Below are positions 25,901 to 38,200 of a DNA stretch of 64,000 nt, one piece after another (the first letter of the stretch is position 1; each line of letters opens with the position of its first letter). The stretch lies in assembly GCA_964036275.1 (NCBI GenBank), contig OZ038438.1:11922720-11986719 (forward strand). Reading direction: 5' to 3'. This stretch comes from Litoditis marina. Lineage: Eukaryota; Nematoda; Chromadorea; Rhabditida; Rhabditidae. The notes under the pieces were generated by a model, which saw only the letters and a program-made list of their open reading frames with translations, was not told the origin of the DNA and did no database searches. The position numbers were made by a program, and so were the translations under genes.

Positions 25901-28900
25901 AAATGCAGTTTTAGAACAATCGTGATAAGTGTCGTTAACAGTTTATATAACTAGGGCAAACCTTCCGAAACAAGCGCCGAAGATTCAACATGTTTCGACG
26001 ACCTCGACGCTGCGCTAACTATTGTTGGATTCTCTGAAGAACAACGACAGATTATCTATAAAACAATAGTGGCAATTCTGCATATTGGCAACGTCTATTT
26101 TCGAAGAGACAGAAAGGTTTGCTTGGTTCAAAGTACATTTTATTTGTTATTACTAGTTGTTGGGAAGACGAAGTCAACACCTCTCTTAACCCGTCAGGCA
26201 GTATATTCTTTTATTTTTATCCATAGCAATGTAATAATTTTCAAAATTATAACTGATTTCTTCATAAACCCCTGGAAAAAAACTGGGTGGGGGCGTCCCT
26301 ACCGCTCACCCATAATACCGATGATTAGAGTAATCTTTCCGTATATTGATTACCAAAAGGTGTTAACTATATGAGAATGAAAATAACTTATAACATTCCA
26401 ATCCACCGAAGCATAATCTATCAGGTGGAAGACGCTGCTGTCGAAACAGTGGAAATTTGCAATGACGGAGAAGTGAAATGGGCAGCTCATTTGCTGGAAT
26501 TGGACATAGATAGCTGGGCTCAGGCGTTCACGCAGAAATACGTGGTAGGCGATATTCATTGTATCATGATCACAATTGATTCAAAACCAAACAGAAAGTA
26601 CTTTTTTGTCTCTCTAGAAACTATAACTGTTTGGATCTATACTTTTTTTTCAGAAAACAGAGGATGGCTACAAGAAAACGTCATACAACATGAAGCAAGC
26701 ATTGGATGCCCGGTATGAATATCTCTTCTCTGTTTGATAACTTTTCGATAGAAACCAACTACTTCAAGAGAATTACGTCAGAACGAATATCATCCTTCGC
26801 TTATATCCATCTAGTTTCGTTATTTTCAGAGATTCTTTGTCTCAGATGCTCTACGAAGAACTATTCAATTGGATTCTCGGTAGAATTGGTATTCATCTGA
26901 AGTGTTCCAATCCGACAGCTACAATTAATGTAGTTGATTGTTACGGGTTTGAGGTAATGCCCTGTTTTCGAACTGACCACACATTTAGACATTTTAGTGT
27001 TGTTGAAGAAAGTTCGCAACAGTCTCGAAAAACAGATTAACAGATTGAATACGTGAATCAAAATTGTCCGTCAGAGTTCAACAATGCATTTTGCGTATCT
27101 TCGATCACATGTCAAATGAACTGTTTCCCATATATGTGGTAATTACAATTCCTACCTAAACAGGTTCCGTTTTGGATTATTCAATTGAAACTTGTGTTTC
27201 GAGCGATAGCGAAACGGCCCTCCTCTTCAAGTTGGCCCTCTTTCAGAGATATATGAACAACGGTCTGGAGCAGCTGCTGATTAACACGGTCAACGAGAAG
27301 TTGGAGAACGTGTTCGTCAAGCAAATGTTCACCGAGCCAATGGAAAACTACATCAGAGAAGGTGTTCACGCACCAGTGGAGGTGAGTATTTTATGTGTAA
27401 ATCAACTATTTTGTCCATAAATAACAATTCTTCACATAAACTACAGCGACATTGGAAATTTCGGTTTTTAGGTCCCCCAACATCTCGACAATTCACGTGT
27501 TATTGAGCTGCTGACGAAAAATCCTCATGGGCTGCTGAATTTGCTTGACGATGAGTGCAAGTTCCCAAAGGTATAACATTTTAGTTTCTCAATGTTCTTT
27601 TGTGATTCATTTTCATTTTCTAGTCATTCGAATCAGTTCGCATGTTTTCAGGGATCGGATGAATCGTATTTACAACATTGTAACTTGAACCATCTCGACA
27701 AACGGGTGTACGGTAAGGTACGTGGGTTGGTACGATTCACTATTCTTCATAACCTTTTGCACATGACTGGAACAAGGCAAGAGCTAAAGTTGTACAATTA
27801 CCGAATCTGTAAGTTTGGTCGTAGTTGACTATGGGGACAGTTCTCTCTCTTGAAATTCTATTATTGACGTGCGTGCAAAACTTAGTGCGATCATGCTGTT
27901 ATAATACTGGTATAGTACACTAGAATGTGCAATTGAAAAATGTCAAATTATTTTTCACGTTCCACGTTATTTGCTCTTTATTTCACTGGTTCGGGTTGAA
28001 GGCAATTCCTTAGTGTAGAATGACTATTGTTGAACGAACTCAAACTGACAGATATATGACGACTTCAACCTTTTCCCGTTTCAGGCGAGAAGCAAAGATC
28101 GGCTGGAGTTCTCAGTCAGCCATTCTGGGGGAAATACGTGGTACACAGTGCAAGATTTCCTGCACATCAACAAACGCACTGTTCCCGGATTTGTACTGAA
28201 AACACTAACTGAGAGCAACAATCCCGTTAGTTTTTTTTACTGTTTCTTCGAATGTGTGAAAATACAGAAAACAATCAATACAGAGGTTAATAATCAGGAC
28301 ACAGGACTGTTACTTGACGTGATGAATACCATATTATAGAAATTAAAAATACAAATTTTTTGTTTGCGTTGGAAAGATTTTTGCCTGAGGCATTTCTGGC
28401 ATTAGTTTACTTATTTTTAAAATTGCCGTTTTTTATTTCAATGTTCAGGTCATTTCGATGCTTTTCCGGCCCATAGCCGCCGGCCGAGAGAAAAACGACT
28501 ACATTGTGTATGCTGCACAACAGTTCGTCACGTCGTCAAATGCATTGACTGCAAAAATACTGGAGTGAGTCAAATTAGTTCCAGACTAGTGTCAATGGTG
28601 TATGAAACAATAAAACAGACCGTGAGGTTCTAACTACGTTTCGCTTCAATCTGTAACATCGAGTGTCTGCGTTGCATTTCTGAAGTTTCTGCTAAAACTG
28701 CTAAAGTAGATGTTTATTCTAGAGCAAACTCGCACTATATTCGATGCGTTCGATCAAACAACGAAAGACAAGCTGGCAAGTTCGATCTTCCCTCTGTGTC
28801 ACGACAGATCAAGGCGCAAGCAATTGTGGAAGTTATGGTGTTCCGCATGAGAGGGTTTCCCATTCGTATTCCCTTCCTAGACTTTTCTCAAAGGTACGTT

Positions 28901-29268
28901 GATCAAACAGACAGAAGTAATGGAAAACTGTACAAACGATGATATACGTTACTGAGAAGCAAAATGAAAAATGATCATCTTGAATTGGTGTTCGCCCAAA
29001 CTCTCAAACGAGGATCAGAAATACTCGGTGTCTGAACATGTTGAGCATAGTTGAGCTGGTCAGAAACACAGTTGGAATTATTTTACAGGTAGTGATGTAC
29101 ATATATATCTGTTTCTCGTTGAGAACTGTGGTGAAGCTTTATTGGAAATTGGTTTCAGGTACCGCTGCCTATTACCATCGGATATTGCACTTTGCCAAAA
29201 ACAAAAGGAGATCATCCTAGACATTCTTGAAGGACAAGGCGACGAATTCAGATCAGATTACAAGCTGG
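22973..29268 (+). other. MYO15: myosin XV motor domain exons 1-19
   Basis: Exons 22973-23019, 23314-23377, 23743-23843, 24396-24470, 24572-24662, 24987-25114, 25273-25375, 25466-25543, 25955-26116, 26425-26544, 26654-26712, 26830-26953, 27247-27381, 27472-27570, 27652-27717, 28085-28225, 28449-28564, 28723-28893 and 29159-29268. Seen: purine-side LISVNPFESYPIY; P-loop GESGSGKS (aa 97-104); switch I NENATRFG (153-160); GERNFHVFYHVLAGL; ILHIGNVYF; RDSLSQMLYEELFNWIL; switch II DCYGFE (379-384) followed by NNGLEQLLINTVNEKL; actin-side YIRCVRSNNERQAGKFD; converter GFPIRIPFLDF; and DYKLG at the end. All landmarks are in canonical order. Confidence 0.93.
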
Positions 29269-32200
29269 GTCCGTTTGCCGAAAATGTCTTGCTTTTCGTA
29301 AAGAAATTTGTTTTGTAAATGTTTCAACGAGAACTTCACAAAGTTATTATCCAGAGTTGACAAAAATCGCAGAAGTTACGTTCGATTATAAACAACATCT
29401 CTACTGCCCACTCAGATCCACAGACCCTCGCCTCTCCGATATATTTGTCTAAATACAGATTCGTAGACATCAACTTTTCATTTAGGCAGGAACTACGTTT
29501 TTCTTCGCGAGAAACTCTCCAACAGTTTGTGTTTGGCAAGAGAAAGCACAAGGCGAAGCGCAGGGGAGATTATTCAGAAAACTCTCAGGATGTATGCGGC
29601 CAGAAAAAACTACTTACGAACAAGATCAGCAACTATCGTACTGCAGTCTGGATATCGTGGCTGGAAAGCGAGGTAGGCATACATTTCGAATTGAATTCTA
29701 TGATAACAGTTTATTTGAAATGCTAAACTTCGGTACAATCTGTTATTGCTACTAAGCCAACACTTCTACTATGCGTATCTCCATAAGACTCTGGTTCGTG
29801 GTGTTACCCAACCAAAAATGAGGTTTGAACACAGAAGAATAGCGGATGTAATATAGAGACTTTGTTTTTTATGGGGCTGGGAGCTAACTATACCTTTCTC
29901 ACTTATAGAACACAGACACTTTCCCTGAGGGAGAAAACTTTGACCGGGTTGGGAAAACATATTCGACGCAACAAAAGACTGGAGGCATATCGAGAGGGAT
30001 TGAACGATCCTACAATTGAGGTAAGTTTGAGACAATACTCAACTTTTTATGTTAGATGGCAAGTAACGATCGCTTTCTACAGAGATGACCGCGAGGGTAG
30101 TTGATACGCAATAAATGAACAAGAATACTTGGTATTCAGGAAGAAGTTCCCCGAACAACAGTGGGATATCTTGATATCAGTAAAGAAACATCGGACGCCC
30201 TGGAAGAATCGCGTTGCAGGTAAAATAATAGTCCGCAGAAAAAGGTTATACTGAACATATTCATTTCAGTAGCCATTCATCTTAGATCTCAAATCCCCCG
30301 AATAGTAAAATCTCACGCCAATCTCTCGTGCATTTATCGATTCCAGTGCGAAATTCAGAGCTTTCTCTACAAAAAACACGCGTAGTTCACGCGAGTGTAG
30401 GGTAAAGGCTACTGATCTTCAACACTTGAGAACACGTGCTTCAAGCGGGTGAAAACCCGAACTGAGTAAGTTTTATCAACCAAGCAAACAAGAAATTTCA
30501 GTTCTAATGCGAATCATCAGACCAAGACTACCACACAGTACTTGACATTTCCACTCAAGAAGCCGATCTATATTCATAAACAGAAAATCGAAGAGTTTGC
30601 TGAGCTTAACTATAAGGTTGGTTGATTATAACATAACTGCCATATGGACTTTTTGACGTCATTGTTCCCACACGGGAAAATTTAAGTAGTAAATGAACAA
30701 TATGTGAACAAAATAGAACGGCGAGAAAGTTCTGGATATGTTTTGGTGGCACTATGCATACTACTGTTATTTCCAAAATGTGATTGTTCATTTTGTTCAT
30801 CATTCTCGGCGCCCAATGAACAAAATGTGCCTCGTACGTAACAGTTCTCGTTGTTCTTACGTGCAACCTTGAAGTCTAACATTAGAGTTCTGGTTTGCAA
30901 TATTGGCATGGAACAATTCCCAAAGTAACGATACAAATTCATGGTTCCGATCTTGTGATCGAATCGTTGATCCAAAATTGATTCTTGAATACGTTTGCAT
31001 ATATACAACTGCACTACAATTCCAAATTATTGTAGGAGTTCACGAGCGTGTGAAAAATATTTTATCCCGAAATGAATCGCTTTTTTTCATCGATTGATGA
31101 TATATTTGTTATTTTATCCTCATTTCGAAATGTTGTAGGGACATCTGCTCGAAGTTAGACGTGAACCAATAATGACACCTTTTCTACACAAGGAGAATGA
31201 GTTCGACTTTCGACTGTCACTGGAAATATTCAAACTCATTTTGAAATACATGAGTGATGTGAAAATGTCTCAGACTCAACTGAATGATCTATCCAGATTC
31301 ATTGTGCAACAGGTAGGACTGATTTTTGAGAAACCCTTTTTGGGGGAGGGGTTGTATAGTTTTTTTTCCATTCCTACTGAGGCTTCTACAGTAAAACTAC
31401 GAAATTTTAAGTCCGTTTAAATAACCAAATATTATCGGAATGGTTAACAATTTTTACCTCAGATTATGATAACCTATTACAAAGAGTATTTCAAATAAGT
31501 TTTTGACAAAGTTGGAGTTTGCAATATAAAAACGCCATTGTAAAACGCGAAAGTGTACTGTAGGAGTCTCAGTAAGAATGGTGTGGACTATAGAGCGTGA
31601 GCATTGAGTCATGAAAACGTTTGCATTCGTTATTTCGAAATGACTATTAGATCCCACTCATTTAAATTTTCAGAAATTTCAACGGTGTTGATGTGTAAAC
31701 AATCAGGACATGACTGTCTTCCTTTTCGAAAATCTTCTAAACGAACTGAATTTCAGGGAATACTGAATCCATGCCAGAGAGACGAAATACTGGTTCAACT
31801 GTGCAATCAAACATATTGTAATCAAGACAATGTAGCCACAACTCGTGGGTATCAACTCATGATCATCGCGTTGTCTTCTTTTCCGCCAACCGAACAAATC
31901 ATCCCAATGTTACTCAGGTACATTTGAGACACTTGAAAAGGAAATGACGGACCAACTATTGGTGGTAGTTCTCGCTGTTGCACACACTAGATATATCCTA
32001 AATGGACAAACGAAATAAACTGTTCTGCTATTTTCTGTTCCTGAAACAAACCCTGTACACAACTTCAGTTATTTCGACACCATTCCGCTGAAGTACAGAA
32101 AGCACTGTGAAACGATTTTGTCAAGACGCCTGCGGATTCCCAATGTACAGGTGCGTTTCTCGAACTTTTTTACTACTTGAGAAAGATATGTTCAATCATT

Positions 32201-35200
32201 AGAGAAATCGTTCGATAATAGAGTTTGCTCGACGCTACCTGACCCAGAGTTGGGTCAGCCCCACTATGCTTAAACACGGAAAGTTGGCAACTATGTGACC
32301 AGAATGTGATCAGGTTCTCAATCAGTGTGAGCTCACCACTTTCCCGACTTTGCTGCGGTGCCTGTGTTTGTGGGTTGATTCTATATTTTTCAGTCGTAAT
32401 TTGCGATCATTGATGAGCAAGCTAATCGACCAACTAACACACAAAATGAATGGGTTTTCATTCAGGTTGCCAGACTTCTACCAGGCACAGATATTGAGCT
32501 CGCCGCCATCAAAGCACACACTTCTCCCGTCATAGAAGTGACGTGTCTCGAAGAGAAAACTGATCAAATTGAAGCTTATCCTTGGATCACAAACGAGGAG
32601 TTGGCCAGAAGAATACTGCGACAGCGGTACGGAAGTTATCGTCAAACTGAGTTACACTTGACAGTGATAGTTTCGTCAGTTCATCTGAGCATGTAACACC
32701 AACTGTTCCAAAAAAAATGCTACAAGTTGTTGATTAGGAAAGTTGTTTTCTTGGTCAAAGTTACATCCAGAACGTTCATGTGACTGACCGCACTTTTTTC
32801 GATTATAAAAGGCAACTGAGCCTTATCCGCCAGATAATAAATGTGCATGTTGTGTGCAGGGGTGTTGGAGATCCGAGCGGTTGGACTATCGAACTACAGA
32901 ATGAAGATCGAATTATTTCCACAACTGGCTCTCACTTCTTCCATGATGCACTGTCCGTTTTGGAGAGTAAACCTCAGGAAGATTCAAGGTAGACAATTCT
33001 CCCAAACACCTTTTTCCAAAAATCACAGTGGATTCGTTTGAAACCATAACCGAACAGAGCAGTTAATTCAGTTGTGGTCTATTTTTATTTACCACACATT
33101 TTTCAGCTTCTCCATCCATGAAACATGAACACCGTTCATGTTACAATAACGAATTTCGAGTGTAATTTCACCAGTGATGCATATATTCATGAGTTTATTC
33201 CTGTTTCATACTGTCAAACTGACACTATTACTATTGATGCATCCTACAAAATTCAATAATTACAGTCCGTATTTTCTGTCTTTCTCTTCTGAGCGAACAC
33301 TGCCACCGGTTAACAAAACAAAGGAGAACATCGGAGATCAGAACAAAATCAAGTGAGATGTGATCACTTTCCATGTTCCGCTCGATAAACCTCGGCATAT
33401 TGTACAATGTTGGGTTTCTTATTTGAACCGAATCAAAATCGATCGAGGTAGTATAGATGTTTTATCGCCACTCAATAAAACATCTATACTACCTCGTGTT
33501 TCGGTTTAAATAAGAAACCCAACATTAGGATATGATTCGTTAGAAACTTTCAATTGTCCAAACCAGTGTCGATTGGCTATCACAAAATTGATGTTACTAT
33601 AATCGCTAAGAGACGATTTAAGAGTTCGGAGCTGTAAGTCGTTGTATTTGGATCACTTCGATTTCGAAAGATTCAGGTATCACTTTTTTCTTTCTCTGTT
33701 CGATTCTCTTCCACAGATTTTTTCTCAGAAGCGCAGTTTCATACAATGATTTGTTTGAAATAAACATGAGATCTGGATCAGGTTGGCTAATACCTAGTTT
33801 CATGCTGTGTTCGATCATATCAGAATGGATGAATATCAGAGTATATATTCTCGAAGTTCATAATAAACAAGAGTCGTTCAAGGAGTCCTGTTGAACGTCG
33901 TCGCCAGCGGTCGAAAGAGGGTCATAACAGTCAGGACCGATACGAATATACTTCCGGGGCCAAGTTCAATAAGGGCGAGAATCGTTATGATGAAGTGTCG
34001 GAAGATTGTCCAACTAACCGAATTAGGCAACCCATCCGCACATATGGTTTGTCAAAACAAGAAGCCGAGTCGGACTACAGTTATACATTGCCGAACAAGA
34101 AGAAATCGGTCAGAACCGGTGGGTTTTTTTATTCGAGAAAATCACACACCAATTTTCACTTGACTAACAATATCACCACAATCTATTTCGAGAGAACAAT
34201 ACAATAGGAAAAGCAAACTTGTATTAATTTTTACCTAATTTGCAGCCTACCGGCTGAAATTGTTTGATGATGTTGTCAGCAAAGAAAATTGTCGAACAAT
34301 CGAAAAGAGAGAATAAATTTAAAACAGTTTTTTTCAGCAAATGGAACATCTCCACAAAATATGCCTCCAAAGTCATTCCAATACGAAAGCCCCTGCGTGG
34401 AACGACACAAACCATATGAGGTGGGCTGTTTTGCAAACGCACAACACAATTCACAAACAGTCCTAATACGACCTCTCAAACGTTGTGAGAGGTCGCAGTT
34501 ATGTCTCTGCTCGAACTGTACTACACTTAACTGAGAAAGAGTTTGTGCCACAGTTCCATTTTGTTATGAACACTTTTATCAGCTTCACTGCTTCGTGTGA
34601 ATCGCGCGCAGCGCGAAGCGCTGTGCGAGATTTGTCTTTGGTCCGGCTAATGTTTCTTATTACCTTACAGACAATCACAGCCTGTCCTAGTACAATGGAA
34701 CATCCTCGAGTACCGCCAGGCTTTCAGACTTCAGAAGAAGACTCGAGGGCAGAGCACTATATTCCTAACTATTCATATGGCGCACCAACAAACATGGTAG
34801 GTTTAGACTAACGTTCTCAATTGTACAAATGAGTTCCACCTTCCGCTCGATCTCGAAGGTTTTAAGTATATAATTTTTAAGAATATTCGTTTGGAACTCG
34901 AAATTGTACAGATGTTCGTCTCACGAAAAAAGTCATTTCGCAATTTGAAAAAAAAAACATTGGTTACAGCCTATGATTCAATACGTCCCAGTCATGATGC
35001 CGCAAATGATGAATCCCATGTACGGTCAGAATATGCAACTACCACAGACAGCCGAGCCAGTCTATGACACGGCCAAAGGTATATATAGTCTTTATTCCAC
35101 CAGCAAAGTCTAAGAACAATTCAATCGACATTGAAATGCGGGCGAGCAGTTGTTGATTATCTGCCAGCCGATGTGAGAGCGTGTAGAGCACGACGCAGAC

Positions 35201-38200
35201 GTGCATAGACCTTGGATCTGTCCCAATAAAATTGACTGTATGGTGTCCATATGAGTTCCATGACGCCTACAATTACATGCATCATAACATACTGGGCCGC
35301 TTTTCAAGCAGTTTTGTTAACGTATTTCAGGTCATTCGGCCTCGAGAATGGTTAACTCGGACTCTGCCCGACCCGATGGTGGTTATATTCAGAATCGAGA
35401 ACACAACAGGTAAATCGAGGCACTACAGCTTAGGTCAGAAAATGCGAATCATCAGACTTATAGAGAAAATCCATCACGCTTGCACAACATTCAAAAGGAA
35501 CGGAGTTAAGTACAGTCTTAGCTAAACAAATAGAAGAGGCAGAACATTACTGTAGGAAAACAGCAGTATGATCGATAAGAGTATAATGACATCATCAGAT
35601 GAAGCTGCGATGATTGAAGAGTACAGTAGATAGAGTAGATTTTACGGTGAAATTATCTTTGTTGCCTGGTGTCGTTTTTGTGTTTCATACTCAGAACAGT
35701 TACAGTGTTCGTGGAACTACAGACCCTCGCATACCTTCTATGTTCGACCGAGGTGACCACATTCCCAGTGAATACTCCACGATGAGTGTGGCCTCACGCA
35801 TCCGCAGAATGCCTGTTCCCCACAACTCAAAGGATGTGGATCGGTTTTTAGACGAAGTTTTTGATCAAGTCAGTTGAACCAGTTTTTATTCACAGGCGAA
35901 TGTTTCTAAGTGAGTTTCAAGACTTTTTCACAGAGTTCGTGAGCAAACATGTTGTTTATATGGTTGATCTATCCAGGTTCTTTCTCCCGAAGACTTCAAC
36001 GCAGACGCTGTGACAGCTAGTAGAATCGCTGCATCTATCAAAGGAGGTGTCCGTGAACAGCCCAATTATGACGCAGTAAGTGGAACAGACTTCACTTAAT
36101 CAGCACACATAAAGAGGTTGATATTATAACTAGACATACAATAACATTTTCAATTCCATTTTCAACTACCCTGTTGTCGTGTTCCAATCTTCATTTTTTT
36201 ATGGCAATAGTATGTACATGTCGCACGTTTCATTTGAAAGGAATATCTATTCACTTTTTGGGTAACATTCATAAAACCGATTGCATCTTGGAATCGTGCT
36301 CTCTTTCGTAACTGCTGAGAATGGCTCAGAGAAAAATATTTTTTTCGTAGTTGATCATATCCTGCTTTAGAATGAAGTTCGTTATGCTATTGTTGTTTCA
36401 CATATACTTATAAACATTTATTTCACATTTAGCTTCTCGTCTTTCAGCCTTACGAGGATACGCCGCTGTATGCAGACATATCTCGTGGAATGTACGCTCA
36501 ACCCGCGGAGCCGGTGTATCAGCCTGAATCGGAACGATATGACTATATTGAAATGGCTCCAACGGTATGTATATACGCATGAATTTTTCGTACTTCGAAT
36601 GTATTATGTTCTGTAGAATTCTGGGCACAGTACATTTTCTAGGGTCGGGCGGTGGACCTCAACAGTTCTCGATCACGATCTCGCAGTCTTCCTAGATACC
36701 ATACCGTGGACCCGGAGCAAAGTCAATTGAATCGTTCCAACAGATCCAACGGATACAGTCAGATTCGTGTAGGACAATTTGTAAAATAAGATTTTCACTT
36801 CAGCAATGAAACAAGTGATTCATTAAAAATGCACATAAACTGTATTTCGCGTCTCTGTTTAGCCACATCTTTGTTATAGATTTCATGAATGAACAGATTT
36901 ATTCAGTTTATTCATAGAATCCGTTTTTTTTAATAACGTCGATTCAGGAGTCCTCTGTGGATCAGCCCCCTGCGTCGTACCGGAAGCAGAACCGAAGGCT
37001 GGAACCACCATCTACTCCGGTTCCTCCATCACCGTCGTATCCTCAACAAATGATAATGATGATGCCCATGCAAGTGAACGGTGAGAATGTATTTTGTAAA
37101 TGTGAAATAATGGGATCTATTTATCGGAGGTACTAAATAAGTAGAGAGGCCGGCTACAAACGTCCGTGAAAATTTTCTTGGAACTTTTCGTTAAGTTTTC
37201 CGATAATCATGAAACCAGTCGGGGAAACAACTATGATCATCACTATGCTTTTATAGTCATAGCCTATATTTTAATGTTGGTCAAGAAGTTTCACTGATAA
37301 AGTTTTGCAGAGTTCGGTCAGATGATGATGATGCCCCAAACAATGAATCCGGCACCGCAAATGGTTTGTCATACAGTAAAACCTATACTTTGAACAGCCG
37401 CAGTTTCACGACACACGTTCAGAGTGACTACAACGCTAAGATAAAGAGTATCGCAAGTTTTCTGGTCAAAACGAATCACACTCTCCCGATAAAATAAAAC
37501 ACCATAATCTAACTTCTTCTGCAAGTTCTTCTTAAAAGTTCCTTTTTTCGCAATGTATTGAGACTAATAATTTGGTGGGTCATGAATTATTAAAATTTCG
37601 ATGCAAATTTATGAATCTCATACATACTTCAGATGATTGCGATCAAAAGTACAGATCTTTGAGTTTATAGTTTGACAATACCCTACATATTTTCTCGTGC
37701 TGATTCTCTTGTTTACAGATGAACAGCAATACACGTCACATGCCATATATGGTTCAACCACAGTAAGTATACTATTATTTCGAGAAAGTATTCGCCTGTG
37801 TTTGGATTTCCAGTTCAATACACATAGAACGTGCTTATCAGCAGGGCGTAAGTCGAAAAGAGTGTAATTTTACTACATAAAAGTTCACAGTACTTTTCTG
37901 CTCAATGACCATAGATATGTAAGCCGCGTTAAAATGTAGTACTTGCAGCTGCAGCTTTTTGAAAGAATAATCTGCGGTCTTTTAATAGTTTTTAATAGTT
38001 TATTGGTCACATTGATTTCACTCTGATTGCAGCATCCGTGCTTCTTCTGTGGACGAAGTTTCGCGAAGATCCTTAACTCCTGACAACTACCCTCCTCGAG
38101 CAAGATCAATCATGGTAGTTGATAGACATGAAATTAGTGTTGCATTTCAGAAGAAAAAAACTAAGATTTTGGCGACAGTCGTAAAATTCACACGCTGCAT

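Noticed and set aside
27050..27141. A myosin exon reading EYVNQNCPSEFNN
   Set aside because: It does not match myosin and breaks phase; joining 26953 directly to 27247 gives the expected sequence after switch II.
33444..33496. A genuine let-7 gene
   Set aside because: Only the seed region matches; the rest differs from let-7 and the arms pair perfectly, unlike a typical pre-let-7.
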